Positions 36,778 to 45,863 of a stretch of 64,000 nucleotides of DNA are shown here, in pieces. Source of the DNA: Streptomyces sp. DH37 (GTDB lineage: Bacteria > Actinomycetota > Actinomycetes > Streptomycetales > Streptomycetaceae); NCBI RefSeq assembly GCF_029813835.1, contig NZ_JARVKV010000011.1:62001-126000 (forward strand). The letters run 5' to 3'. The first letter of the stretch is position 1. Every line of letters starts with the position of its first letter. A program made the translations under genes and the position numbers. Below the pieces are notes generated by a model that searched no databases, was not told where the DNA came from, and saw nothing but the letters and a program-made list of their open reading frames with translations.

Positions 36778-39231
36778 ATGTCCCCTCAGCCCTCCCCCGC
36801 ACCGGCTCCGCCGGCCGTGCCCACCGCCACCTACCGGCTCCAGCTCCAGCCCGGCTTCCCGTTCGCCGCGGCCGAGAGGGCGGTGCCGTACCTGGCCTCG
36901 CTCGGCGTGTCCCACCTGCACCTGTCCCCGGTGCTGGAGGCCGCGCCCGGCTCCGCCCACGGCTACGACGTGACCGGGCACGCCCGGGTGCGCGAGGAGC
37001 TGGGCGGCGAGGAGGGGCTGCGGTCGCTGTCGCGCGCCGCGCGGGAGCACGGGATGGGGATCGTCGTCGACATCGTGCCCAACCACATGGGCGTGCCGGC
37101 CCCCGAACGGCTCAACGAGGCGCTGTGGGAGGTGCTGCGCGAGGGCCGCGCGTCGCCGTACGCGCGCTGGTTCGACATCGACTGGGACGCCGGGGACGGC
37201 CGGGTGCTGCTGCCGGTGCTCGGCGGGCGGCTGGGTGACGAGCTGGGGGCGCTGTCGGTCAAGGGCGGCGTCCTGACCTACCACGACCACCGCTTCCCCC
37301 TGCGCGAGGGCACCGAGCACCTGCCGCTGCCCGAGCTGCTGGACGCCCAGCACTACCGGCTCGCCTGGTGGCGGCTGGCCCGCACCGAGCTGAACTACCG
37401 GCGGTTCTTCACCGTCTCCGACCTGATCGGCGTACGCGTGGAGGACCCGGAGGTCTTCGCCGCCACCCACGCGTGCGTGCTGCGGCTGGTGCGCGAGGGC
37501 CTCGTCCAGGGCCTGCGGATCGACCACCCGGACGGGCTGGCCGACCCGGGCGCGTACCTGCTGCGGCTGGGCGGGGAGACCGGCGGCGCCTGGACGGTGG
37601 TGGAGAAGATCCTCGGCCCCGACGAGCGGCTGCCGGTGTCCTGGCCGGTCGCCGGGACCACCGGCTACGACGCGCTGCACCGGATCGACGGCCTCTTCGT
37701 CGACCCGGCGGGGCTGGAGGAGCTGAACGCCGTCTACCGGGACTTCACCGGCGCCGGGGCCGACCTGGGCGGCGCGTGGGAGCCGACCGTGCGGCGGGCC
37801 GCGCGGGAGGTCGTCTCCCACGACCTGGCCGCCGAGGTCGAGCGGCTGACCCGCACCGCCGCCGCCGTGTGCGGGTCGGCCCCGGGCCTGGCGCTGCGCG
37901 ACCACGCGCCCTGGGCGCTGCGCACCGCGATCGAGGAGGTGCTGGTGCGGGTACCGGTGTACCGGCCGTACGTCACCGCGGGCGGCCCGGTGGGCGCGGA
38001 GGACCGGGCGATGCTGGAGGAGGCGGCCGAGGGCGCGCGGGCGGCGTTCGCCGTGCCGGAGGAGGCCGCGTCGGTGGACGTGGTGCGGGACCTGGCGCTG
38101 GGGCAGTTGGGCGACGGGGAGGCGCAGCGGGACTTCTGCGCGCGGTTCGCGCAGGTCAGCGCCGCGCTGCGGGCCAAGTCCGAGGAGGACACCGCCTTCT
38201 ACCGCTACGCGCCGCTGCTGTCGGCCGCCGAGGTGGGCGGGGATCCGGGCCGTCCGCAGGTCTCGCCGGAGGAGTTCCACGCGTACTGCGCCCGCCTCCA
38301 GCGCGACTGGCCGGCCACCGGCACCGTGCTGTCCACGCACGACACCAAGCGCAGCGCGGACGTCCGGGCGGCGCTGGCGGTGCTGAGCGAGTGCCCCGGG
38401 CGGTGGGCGGAGCTGCTGGGGCGGGTGACGGAGGAGACGCTGCGCACGTCCGGCGTGGAGGCCCCGGACCGCCATGTGGCGTGGGTGGCGTGGCAGACGG
38501 CGTACGGCATGGGCTTCCCGTACCAGGAGCGGCTGGTGCCCGCGCTGCTGAAGGCCGTGCGCGAGGCGGGGCTGCGCACGACGTGGACCGAGCAGGACGC
38601 GGCGTACGAGGAGGCCGTCGAGCGCTTCGCGGTGGCGGGGCCGAGCGGGCCGCCGCTGTACGCGGTGGCGGAGTTCGCGCGGGGGCTGGCGGAGCCGGTG
38701 CGGGCCAACGTGCTCGGCGCGGCGCTGCTGCACCTGACCATGCCGGGCGTACCGGACCTCTACATGGGCACCGAGCGGGTGTACGCCGCGCTGGTCGACC
38801 CCGACAACCGGCGGCTGCCGGAGTTCCCGCCCTTCCGGCCGGGCGCGCCGGAGTCCGCCGACGCGGAGGAGGAGGCGGCCGCCGGGCTGCCGGCGGCCCT
38901 GTCGGAGGAGAAGCTGCGCCTGACCGAGGCCGCCCTGCGGCTGCGGCGGGAGCACCCGGAGTGGTTCGGCGCGGCGGCGTCGTACGAGCCGCTGCGGGCC
39001 GCGGGTCCGGCGGCCGGGCACTGCGTGGCGTACGCGCGCTCGGGCTCGGTCGTCGCCGTCGCCACCCGGCTCTCGCTGCGGCTGGCTGAGGCGGGCGGCT
39101 GGCGGGAGACCGTCCTGGAGCTGCCTCCGGGGCGGTGGCGGGAGCTGCTGGGCGGCCGGGAGGCGGAGGGCGGCGTGCGGACGGCGGAGCTGCTGGCCGA
39201 GCGCCCGGTGGCGCTGCTGGTGCGGTCCTGA
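36778..39231 (+). CDS. treY: Malto-oligosyltrehalose synthase
   Basis: Isomerises the reducing-end alpha-1,4 bond of maltodextrins to an alpha-1,1 bond, the first step of the TreY/TreZ route to trehalose. GH13 landmarks: TATYRLQLQPGFPF at the N-terminus, VVDIVPNHMGV, RIDHPDGLADP, VVEKILGPDERLP and STHDTKRSADVRAAL. 817 residues. Start ATG 36778 is preferred over ATG 36769 because GGGAAG lies nine bases before it and abuts the earlier one. Partner treZ is 2 kb downstream. Confidence 0.96.
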   Translation: MSPQPSPAPAPPAVPTATYRLQLQPGFPFAAAERAVPYLASLGVSHLHLSPVLEAAPGSAHGYDVTGHARVREELGGEEGLRSLSRAAREHGMGIVVDIVPNHMGVPAPERLNEALWEVLREGRASPYARWFDIDWDAGDGRVLLPVLGGRLGDELGALSVKGGVLTYHDHRFPLREGTEHLPLPELLDAQHYRLAWWRLARTELNYRRFFTVSDLIGVRVEDPEVFAATHACVLRLVREGLVQGLRIDHPDGLADPGAYLLRLGGETGGAWTVVEKILGPDERLPVSWPVAGTTGYDALHRIDGLFVDPAGLEELNAVYRDFTGAGADLGGAWEPTVRRAAREVVSHDLAAEVERLTRTAAAVCGSAPGLALRDHAPWALRTAIEEVLVRVPVYRPYVTAGGPVGAEDRAMLEEAAEGARAAFAVPEEAASVDVVRDLALGQLGDGEAQRDFCARFAQVSAALRAKSEEDTAFYRYAPLLSAAEVGGDPGRPQVSPEEFHAYCARLQRDWPATGTVLSTHDTKRSADVRAALAVLSECPGRWAELLGRVTEETLRTSGVEAPDRHVAWVAWQTAYGMGFPYQERLVPALLKAVREAGLRTTWTEQDAAYEEAVERFAVAGPSGPPLYAVAEFARGLAEPVRANVLGAALLHLTMPGVPDLYMGTERVYAALVDPDNRRLPEFPPFRPGAPESADAEEEAAAGLPAALSEEKLRLTEAALRLRREHPEWFGAAASYEPLRAAGPAAGHCVAYARSGSVVAVATRLSLRLAEAGGWRETVLELPPGRWRELLGGREAEGGVRTAELLAERPVALLVRS

Positions 39232-39294
39232 AACGGCGGCACGGGGGCCGGGAGGCGCCGAGGGGGCGGCGGAGCGCCGGGCGGTGAGGGCGCC

Positions 39295-39837
39295 TCAGCG
39301 GCCGCTGAGGCGGAAGCTGACCCGTCCGAACCGCACGTGGTCCCCCGGGCGCACGCCCACCGATCCGGTCACCCGGCGGCCGTTGACCCAGGTGCCGTTG
39401 GACGACCCCAGGTCGCGCAGCACCCACCCCCGCGCCGAGCTGTGCAGCTGGGCGTGCGCCCGGGACACCGTCTCGTCGTTCAGCCGCAGCACCGAGCCGG
39501 GCGCGCGGCCGATGCTCATCGGGTACGGGCCGGGCGCGGGCAGCATCAGCTCCGGCAGCCGGGCCGTCTGCCAGGCCCGCCGCAGCCTCCCCGGCAGCGC
39601 CGAGACCGCGCCGACGGCCCTGATGAGCAGGGGGTCGGGCGGTCGGGGGCGCAGGTCGTGCACCGCGGCCTCGATCTCGTCGGAGCGGCGGGCGGTGAGG
39701 ATCAGCTCCATCCGGCGCTCGAACGTCTGGTGCGACACCCGGCCCTCGGCGGCGCTGTCGCGCAGCACCTCCATGGCGCGCTCCCGGTCCTCGTCCGACG
39801 GACGCGGCGGGACCGCCCGGAACTCCAGAGATGCCAT
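39295..39837 (-). CDS. DUF1707 and FHA domain protein
   Basis: 180 residues. N-terminal DUF1707 at about 10-65 (VPPRPSDEDRERAMEVLRDS then EGRVSHQTFERRMELILTAR). C-terminal forkhead-associated domain at about 105-178, with the phosphothreonine-binding residues in SIGRAPGSVLRLNDETVSRAH and the GSSNGTWVNG turn. FHA domains bind phosphothreonine on Ser/Thr kinase targets, so this is a likely signalling adaptor. Encoded against the direction of treY and treZ, which flank it. Confidence 0.92.
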   Translation of the reverse strand: MASLEFRAVPPRPSDEDRERAMEVLRDSAAEGRVSHQTFERRMELILTARRSDEIEAAVHDLRPRPPDPLLIRAVGAVSALPGRLRRAWQTARLPELMLPAPGPYPMSIGRAPGSVLRLNDETVSRAHAQLHSSARGWVLRDLGSSNGTWVNGRRVTGSVGVRPGDHVRFGRVSFRLSGR

Positions 39838-40029
39838 GAGCAGTCATTGTCCGGACCCGGACCGGGGCTGTCCAGCCTGGGCCGGGCGGGGGCGCCGCGT
39901 CCGCCGGACGCGGGCCGGAAAAGCCGTGGACGCGCCGTGTCCCGCCCGATAGCGTGCCGGTCACGCCCCCGAACGGCACGAGAGAGCACGAGAGAGCACG
40001 GGAGGGGCACGGGAGGGGAGGTGAGAGCC

Positions 40030-40107
40030 GTGCAGACCCTGCGCATCCGCAGACACGTCCGTACCGCCGCGCGCTCCCGCCCCGTCCACCGGGCGTTCCT
40101 CTTCTGA
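40030..40107 (+). CDS. Candidate 25-residue basic peptide ORF
   Basis: GTG 40030 is preceded eight bases away by GGAGGTGA, fully complementary to the 16S rRNA tail, the strongest ribosome-binding site in the window. The peptide begins MQTLRIRRHVRTAARSR, ends VHRAFLF and is strongly basic. The LRIRRHV start recalls the short leader peptides of sulfur genes, but there is no cysteine. It lies 127 bases before the GNAT gene and may be a leader or an independent small protein. Confidence 0.5.
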   Translation: MQTLRIRRHVRTAARSRPVHRAFLF

Positions 40108-40200
40108 GAGGGTTCCGACCGGATCTCGACGGGGCCTCGACGGATCCTGACAGAGTCCCGACGGAGTCTTGACGGAGTCCCGACGGATCCCGGCCGGGAG
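40108..40200 (+). repeat. Degenerate GACGGAGTCCC repeats
   Basis: Units of about 12-17 bases follow one another: CGACCGGATCT, CGACGGGGCCT, CGACGGATCCTGACAGAGTC, CGACGGAGTCTTGACGGAGTC, CGACGGATCC. They fill the space between the small ORF and the GNAT gene and encode nothing recognisable. Confidence 0.7.
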
Positions 40201-40234
40201 CGCGGCGGCGTCCGCACCGTCCCGGAGGACTCCC

Positions 40235-41164
40235 ATGACCTCGACCTCCCTGGTCGTCCGCGCGCTCGCCGAACACGAGGCGCGCGAGCTGTTCACCTCC
40301 CTGCACGACCCCGCCTCCGCCCTGCTGGGCCCGCCGCTGACGGGCCGGCCGTACGCCACCGCCGCCACGGGGGGCGTGTACCGCCCCGAGTGGACGTGGG
40401 TGGCCCTGCGCGGCGGCGTCGTCGTCGCGCGCGCCGCGTTCTTCGGCGCGCCCGGCGACACCGAGCCGGTCGTGCTCGACTGGTTCGACTTCACCGACCG
40501 CGCCGCCGCCGTGGAACTGCTGCGGCGCCTGCCGTGGCGCGTCGGCTACGAGCTGATGCTGCCGCCGGACTGGCGGCGGCAAAGCGGCGTGCGGGCCGCC
40601 GCCGAGGCCCGCGTCGAGGCCGCGGAGGCGGCCGGCTACACGTTCGTGGTGGAGCGCCTGCGCTACACCTGGACCCCGGAGTGCGGCCTGCCCGAGCGGC
40701 CCGGACGGCTGGAGTTCCGCCCGGTGCCGGACGGCGGCGAGGGCGAGGAGGCCGTCCTGGACGTACTGCGCCGCGTCCACTCCGCCACCCTGGACGCCCA
40801 CGCCCGTCTGGCGATCGCCGGGGGCGGCGTGGAGCGGGCGGCCCGCGAGGAGCTGGAGTACTTCCGCTGGTGCTCCTCGCCGCGCTCCTGGTGGCGGCTG
40901 GCGTACACGCCGGAGGGCGCGCCGGTCGGCCTCCACGTGCCGGTGCTCATCCCGGCCGGCCCCTGCGTGGGGTTCGTCGGGGTGCTGCCCGGGCAGCGCG
41001 GCCACGGGTACGCCTACGACCTGCTGGCCGAGTGCACCCACCAGCTGGCCGCCGAGGGGGCGGAGAGCATCGTGGCGGCGACCGACGTCACCAACGCGCC
41101 GATGGCCGCCCACTTCGCCCGCGCCGGGTATCCGGTGGAGCAGCACCGCGTCTGCCTGCGCTGA
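40235..41164 (+). CDS. GNAT family N-acetyltransferase (two-domain)
   Basis: 309 residues with acetyltransferase folds in both halves. The C-terminal half carries the acetyl-CoA loop VGVLPGQRGHGYAYDLLAE (about residues 245-263) and ATDVTNAPMAAHFARAGYPV. The N-terminal half, with TWVALRGGVVVARAAFFGAP, looks like a degenerate copy. Substrate unknown. GGAGGACTCCC precedes ATG 40235. Ends 59 bases before treZ, with which it may be cotranscribed. Confidence 0.85.
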   Translation: MTSTSLVVRALAEHEARELFTSLHDPASALLGPPLTGRPYATAATGGVYRPEWTWVALRGGVVVARAAFFGAPGDTEPVVLDWFDFTDRAAAVELLRRLPWRVGYELMLPPDWRRQSGVRAAAEARVEAAEAAGYTFVVERLRYTWTPECGLPERPGRLEFRPVPDGGEGEEAVLDVLRRVHSATLDAHARLAIAGGGVERAAREELEYFRWCSSPRSWWRLAYTPEGAPVGLHVPVLIPAGPCVGFVGVLPGQRGHGYAYDLLAECTHQLAAEGAESIVAATDVTNAPMAAHFARAGYPVEQHRVCLR

Positions 41165-41223
41165 AACGCCCCGGAACGGGCATGCTGGATCCCTGACGTG
41201 CCGTCGGCCGAAGGAGACCTCCA

Positions 41224-42963
41224 GTGTTGTTCGAGGTGTGGGCACCGGACGCGCGACGGGTCGCGCTGCACGCGGGTGGCGAGGAGCACCGCATGGAGCG
41301 CGACCCGGAGCGCGACGGGTGGTGGCGGACCGAGGCGTCCGCCGGGCACGGGACCCGCTACGGCTTCTCCGTCGACGACGGGCCCGTCCTCCCCGACCCC
41401 CGCGCCCGCCGGCTGCCCGACGGCCCGGAGGGGCTCGCCGCGGTGGTGGACCCGGAGGCGTACGTCTGGCGGCACGACTGGGAGGGGCGCGATCTGGCGG
41501 GCGCGGTCCTGTACGAGCTGCACGTCGGCACCTTCACCGAGGCCGGCACCTTCGAGGCAGCGGCCGGGCGGCTGGGCCACCTGGCCGACCTGGGCGTCAC
41601 CCACATCGAGCTGATGCCGGTCAGCCCCTTCCCGGGCACCCACGGCTGGGGCTACGACGGGGTGGCGCCCTGGGCGGTGCACGAGCCGTACGGCGGGCCG
41701 GAGGGCCTCAAGCGCTTCGTGGACGCCGCGCACGGCCACGGACTGGGCGTGGTCCTGGACGTGGTGCACAACCACCTGGGCCCGTCGGGCAACCGGCTGC
41801 CGGAGTTCGGCCCGTACTTCACCGAGCGCCACCACACCCCCTGGGGAGCGGCGGTCAACCTCGACGCGCCCGGCTCGGACGAGGTGCGGGCGTACTTCGC
41901 CGGCAGCGCGCTGGCCTTCCTGCGCGACTACCGGCTGGACGGGCTGCGGCTGGACGCGGTGCACGCGCTGATCGACGAGCGGGCCGAGCACTTCCTGGCC
42001 GAGCTGTCGGCGGCCGTGGACGCGCTGTCGGAGGAGCTGGGCCGCCCGCTGTTCCTGATCGCCGAGTCCGACCGGAACGACCCGCGCACCACCGCGCCGC
42101 GCGAGGCCAACGGCCTGGGGATCCACGCCCAGTGGGACGACGACATCCACCACGCCCTGCACACCGCCCTGACCGGCGAGGCCCAGGGCTACTACGCCGA
42201 CTTCGCCCGCGCCCCGCTGGCGGCCCTGGCCAAGTCGCTGACCGGCGCGTTCTTCCACGACGGCACCTACTCGTCGTTCCGGGGCCGCCGCCACGGCCGC
42301 GCCCCGGACCGCGCCGCCACCGAGGCGCACCGCTTCCTGGCCTACGCCCAGACCCACGACCAGATCGGGAACCGGGCCCGGGGCGACCGGCTCGCCTCCC
42401 ACCTCTCCCCCGGGCTCGCGGCCTGCGCGGCGGCGCTGGTGCTGTGCGGGCCGTACACGCCGATGCTGTTCATGGGCGAGGAGTGGGGGGCGCGCACCCC
42501 CTGGCAGTACTTCACCGACCACCAGGACCCGGAGCTGGCCGAGGCGGTACGGCGGGGGCGGCGGCGGGAGTTCGCCGCGCACGGCTGGTCGGAGGAGGAC
42601 GTGCCCGACCCCCAGGACCCCGCCACGCGGCTGCGCTCCTGCCTGGACTGGGACGAGCCGCACCGCGAGCCCCACGCCGACCTGCTCGCCTGGCACCGCG
42701 CGCTCATCGCGCTGCGCCGCGCCCACGTCTCGCCCCGCACGCGGCTGGCGGACGTCCACGTCGCCTACGACGAGGAGCGGCGCTGGCTGTGCCTGCGCCA
42801 CGGCGGGCTGCACGTGGCGGTGAACCTGGCCGGGGAGGGCACCGCCGAGATCCCCCTGTCGGTGCACACGGCCGCCGAGCTGGCCTCCTGGGGCGAGTGC
42901 GAGGCGCCGGAGGGCGACGGCCTGCTGCGGCTGGGCCCGCACGCGGCGGCGGTGCTGCGGTAG
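41224..42963 (+). CDS. treZ: Malto-oligosyltrehalose trehalohydrolase
   Basis: Releases trehalose from maltooligosyltrehalose made by TreY. N-terminal domain begins at once (LFEVWAPDARRVALHAGG), then GH13 motifs: VVLDVVHNHLGPSG, nucleophile Asp in YRLDGLRLDAVHAL, catalytic Glu in LIAESDRND, and AQTHDQIGNRARGDR. 579 residues, typical. Start GTG 41224 follows GAAGGAG. Treatment of trehalose as storage and desiccation sugar is known for streptomycete spores. Confidence 0.96.
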   Translation: MLFEVWAPDARRVALHAGGEEHRMERDPERDGWWRTEASAGHGTRYGFSVDDGPVLPDPRARRLPDGPEGLAAVVDPEAYVWRHDWEGRDLAGAVLYELHVGTFTEAGTFEAAAGRLGHLADLGVTHIELMPVSPFPGTHGWGYDGVAPWAVHEPYGGPEGLKRFVDAAHGHGLGVVLDVVHNHLGPSGNRLPEFGPYFTERHHTPWGAAVNLDAPGSDEVRAYFAGSALAFLRDYRLDGLRLDAVHALIDERAEHFLAELSAAVDALSEELGRPLFLIAESDRNDPRTTAPREANGLGIHAQWDDDIHHALHTALTGEAQGYYADFARAPLAALAKSLTGAFFHDGTYSSFRGRRHGRAPDRAATEAHRFLAYAQTHDQIGNRARGDRLASHLSPGLAACAAALVLCGPYTPMLFMGEEWGARTPWQYFTDHQDPELAEAVRRGRRREFAAHGWSEEDVPDPQDPATRLRSCLDWDEPHREPHADLLAWHRALIALRRAHVSPRTRLADVHVAYDEERRWLCLRHGGLHVAVNLAGEGTAEIPLSVHTAAELASWGECEAPEGDGLLRLGPHAAAVLR

Positions 42964-43072
42964 CGCGTCCCCGCGCGGGGCGGGGCGGGGCAGGGCAGGG
43001 CAGGGCGGGGCCCGGCGGCGGGTGGTCGCGGCGGTGGAGGCTACGGGCGGCGGCTGCGGGTGGCCGCCGCCG
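42964..43072. repeat. GGGGC/AGGGC short tandem repeats between convergent genes
   Basis: Bases 42975-43016 consist of five-base units GGGGC and AGGGC in tandem (about eight copies), then GC-rich sequence without a good hairpin. It separates treZ from the convergent lysE-type gene. Confidence 0.7.
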
Positions 43073-43726
43073 TCAGCCCTCCAGCACCATCCGTATGCCC
43101 AGGGCTATCAGCACGCCGCCCGAGACCTGCTCCAGCCGGCGGCGTACGGCCGCGCGGTCGATCAGGCGCCGCATCCGGCCCACGCCCCAGACGTAGCAGG
43201 CGTAGTAGCCGGTCTCGAAGACCGCCCACACCGCGGCCAGCGCCACCATCGCGGGCAGCTGCGGGGCTCCGGCGGGGACGAACTGCGGCAGGAAGGACAG
43301 GGCGAAGACCGCGGCCTTGGGGTTGGCCAGGTTGAGGGCGAGGCCGGCCCGGTACGACCGCCACGCCGGCTCGTGCACGGGGCCGGTGACCTCCCCGGCC
43401 GTCCCCTCCGCGGCCACCGCCGCGCCGCGGGTGCGCCGCGCGGCGCGCAGCGCCTGGACGCCGAAGACCACCAGCACCACCGCGCCCACCAGGCGCAGCG
43501 CGTCGTAGGCGAGCTGGGAGGCGGCCAGCAGCGCGGTGAGGCCGAAGGCGGCCACCACGCCCCACACGAAGACGCCGGTCTCGTTGCCGAGGACCGTCGC
43601 CATGCCGTGCCGGTGGCCGGCCAGCGACCGGCGGATGATCAGCACGGTGCTCGGCCCCGGGGAGGCGGCGATCAGCAGGCAGGCGCCCAGGAAGGGCAGC
43701 AGTGTCTGGTGCATGGCCGCCATCAT
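43073..43726 (-). CDS. LysE family translocator
   Basis: 217-residue amino acid exporter of the LysE/RhtB type with about six membrane segments. Family marks: LGACLLIAASPGPSTVLIIRRSL near the N-terminus, GVQALRAAR in the middle loop, and the conserved LNLANPKAAVFALSFLPQF. Export substrate unknown. Three ATG codons compete (43726, 43723, 43714); AGGCGG lies directly before the first, so 43714 is also reasonable. Confidence 0.88.
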   Translation of the reverse strand: MMAAMHQTLLPFLGACLLIAASPGPSTVLIIRRSLAGHRHGMATVLGNETGVFVWGVVAAFGLTALLAASQLAYDALRLVGAVVLVVFGVQALRAARRTRGAAVAAEGTAGEVTGPVHEPAWRSYRAGLALNLANPKAAVFALSFLPQFVPAGAPQLPAMVALAAVWAVFETGYYACYVWGVGRMRRLIDRAAVRRRLEQVSGGVLIALGIRMVLEG

Positions 43727-43826
43727 CCGCCTGCCCGCGTACGGCGGGCCAGCGGGTTTCCCCCGGGCCCGGAGCGGCCCGGAGGGCGCGGCTCCGGGCC
43801 CGGGGGTGAGTCCGTCGGCGGACCCG

Positions 43827-44234
43827 TCAGCCCTCGCCGGGGACCAGCTTCAGGGAGATGGAGTTGATGCAGTAGCGCTCGTCCGTCGGCGTCGGGTAGC
43901 CCTCGCCGCGGAAGACGTGGCCCAGGTGGGAGCCGCAGCGCGCGCAGCGCACCTCGGTGCGGACCATGCCGTGGGAGCGGTCCTCCAGCAGTTCGACGGC
44001 CGAGGAGTCGGCCGGGTCGAAGAAGCTGGGCCAGCCGCAGTGGGACTCGAACTTGGTGTCGGAGCGGAAGAGCTCGGCCCCGCAGGCGCGGCACGCGTAG
44101 ACGCCGGTGGTCTTGGTGTGGTTGTACTCACCGGTGAAGGCCGGCTCCGTGCCCGCCTCGCGCAGCACGTGGTACTCGGCGGGGCTGAGCTCCCGCCGCC
44201 ACTGCTCCTCGCTCTTGTCGATCTCGTAACCCAT
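43827..44234 (-). CDS. msrB: Peptide-methionine (R)-S-oxide reductase
   Basis: Repairs methionine-R-sulfoxide in proteins. Zinc-binding pairs CRAC (about residues 48-51) and CARC (about 97-100); catalytic cysteine in RYCINSISL at about 118-126, and FESHCGWPSFFD in between. 135 residues, full length. It follows murC by ten bases, so the two are cotranscribed. Confidence 0.96.
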   Translation of the reverse strand: MGYEIDKSEEQWRRELSPAEYHVLREAGTEPAFTGEYNHTKTTGVYACRACGAELFRSDTKFESHCGWPSFFDPADSSAVELLEDRSHGMVRTEVRCARCGSHLGHVFRGEGYPTPTDERYCINSISLKLVPGEG

Positions 44235-44244
44235 GGTGGCCTCC

Positions 44245-45666
44245 TCAGTTCGCCGGGCGGGCCGCCAGCCGGTCCAGCACCGTCGCGCCGAGTTCGGTGA
44301 CGTCGCCCGCTCCCATCGTGAGAACGAGATCGCCGGGCTCGGCCATTCCTGCGATCAGGGCCGCGGCCGCCGGCTTGTCGGACTCCGGCCGCGTCTGCGC
44401 TCCCGCCGCGCGGGCCGCTTCGGTGATGACGGCGCTGGTGACGCCCGGGATCGGGTCCTCGCGGGCCGGGTAGATGTCCAGGACGACCGAGGCGTCGGCC
44501 AGCGCCAGCGCCCGGCCCATCTCGGCGCCCAGCTCCCGGGTGCGGCTGAACAGGTGCGGCTGGAAGAGGACCAGCACCCGGCCGCCCCCGGCGGCGCCCC
44601 GGATGGCCTCGATGTCGGCGGTCATCTCGGTGGGGTGGTGGGCGTAGGAGTCGATGACCCGCACCCCCCGCGCCTCGCCCTTGGGCTGGAGGCGGCGGTT
44701 GACGCCGGTGTAGGAGGCGAGGGCCGCGGCCAGGGCGTCGGCCGGGACGCCCAGTGCCGCCCCGGCGGTGAGGGCCGCGACGGCGTTGTGGGCGTAGTGG
44801 CGGCCGGGGACGGAGACGGCGAAGGTGTGCTGCGCGCCGCCGAGGACGACGGTGACCTCGCTGGTCAGGCCCTGCGGGACGACCTTGGGGATCCGCACGT
44901 CGGCGTCGTCGGCCTCGCCGTAGGTGACGATCCGCGGGCCGCCCGCCCCCCGGGCGGTCCGGGCCCGGACGCGGGCGGTCAGCTCGCGGGCGCCGTCGTG
45001 GTCGGCGGAGACCACCAGGGTGCCGCCGGGGCGGACGCGGTCGGCGAAGGTCTCGAACGACTCGTGGATCTCCTCCATCGAGGCGTAGTTGGCGTGGTGG
45101 TCCAGCTCCACGTTGAGGACGATCGCCACCTCGGGGGCGTACTTGTGGAAGCTGCGGTCGCTCTCGTCGGCCTCGGCGACGAAGATCTCGCCGCCGCCGT
45201 GGCGGGCGTTGGTGCCGGGGCCGTCGAGGTCGCCGCCGATGGCGTACGAGGGGTCCAGGCCCATCGCGTCCAGGGCGACCGCGAGCATCGAGGTGGTGGT
45301 CGTCTTGCCGTGGGTGCCGGCGACGGCGATGGGGCGCAGGCCCTCCATGAGCGCGGCCAGCGCGTCGGAGCGGTGCACGACGGGCACGCCGCGCTCGCGG
45401 GCGGCGGCCAGTTCGGGGTTGTCGTCGCGGATCGCGCTGGAGACGACGACGGCGGTGGCGTCGTCGGCCAGGTGGGCGGCGGCGTGGCCGATGTGGACCG
45501 TCGCCCCGAGGGCGCGCAGCGCCTCGGCGGTGGCGGAGTCCTTGGCGTCGCTGCCCGCGACCTTCGCGCCGCGCTGGGCGAGGATCTTCGCGATACCGGA
45601 CATTCCGGCTCCGCCGATGCCGATGAAGTGGGGCCGTTCCATCGCGGGCGGCAGGCCGGGCGCCAT
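44245..45666 (-). CDS. murC: UDP-N-acetylmuramate--L-alanine ligase
   Basis: Adds L-alanine to UDP-MurNAc in peptidoglycan synthesis. Mur ligase landmarks: nucleotide-binding FIGIGGAGMSGIAKIL at residues 14-29, ATP loop AGTHGKTTTTSML (about 114-126), NVELDHHANY, and SYAHHPTEM. 473 residues. Start ATG 45666 follows AAAGGA. It lies outside the usual division cluster and upstream of msrB, which is the arrangement known from Streptomyces. Confidence 0.96.
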   Translation of the reverse strand: MAPGLPPAMERPHFIGIGGAGMSGIAKILAQRGAKVAGSDAKDSATAEALRALGATVHIGHAAAHLADDATAVVVSSAIRDDNPELAAARERGVPVVHRSDALAALMEGLRPIAVAGTHGKTTTTSMLAVALDAMGLDPSYAIGGDLDGPGTNARHGGGEIFVAEADESDRSFHKYAPEVAIVLNVELDHHANYASMEEIHESFETFADRVRPGGTLVVSADHDGARELTARVRARTARGAGGPRIVTYGEADDADVRIPKVVPQGLTSEVTVVLGGAQHTFAVSVPGRHYAHNAVAALTAGAALGVPADALAAALASYTGVNRRLQPKGEARGVRVIDSYAHHPTEMTADIEAIRGAAGGGRVLVLFQPHLFSRTRELGAEMGRALALADASVVLDIYPAREDPIPGVTSAVITEAARAAGAQTRPESDKPAAAALIAGMAEPGDLVLTMGAGDVTELGATVLDRLAARPAN

Positions 45667-45863
45667 GCGGTGTCCTTTCGGAGGTGCTCTGAGCTGTGTG
45701 TCGAGGTGTGTCGAGGTGTGTCGGGGTGTCCCCGTGCGGCGGTGCGGCCGGGCCGTCCGCGCGCGGCCCCAGCCTATGCGAGCGGGCCGGGCGCCCGCGG
45801 CCGGCGGGCGCGGCGCAACCGGGGCAGGGCGGGGCGGGGGCGGCCGGAAGGGGCCGGAAGCGG
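45667..45863. repeat. GTGTGTCGAG tandem repeat and gap upstream of murC
   Basis: Bases 45696-45729 hold 3.3 copies of a ten-base unit, GTGTGTCGAG. The rest of the gap is GC-rich without gene or clear hairpin. The murC promoter must lie here. Confidence 0.6.

Noticed and set aside
32839..39021. Minus-strand open frame of 2060 codons
   Set aside because: Only its last 426 codons are the HEPN protein. The rest lies antisense to glgX and treY and has the composition of a shadow frame kept open by high GC.
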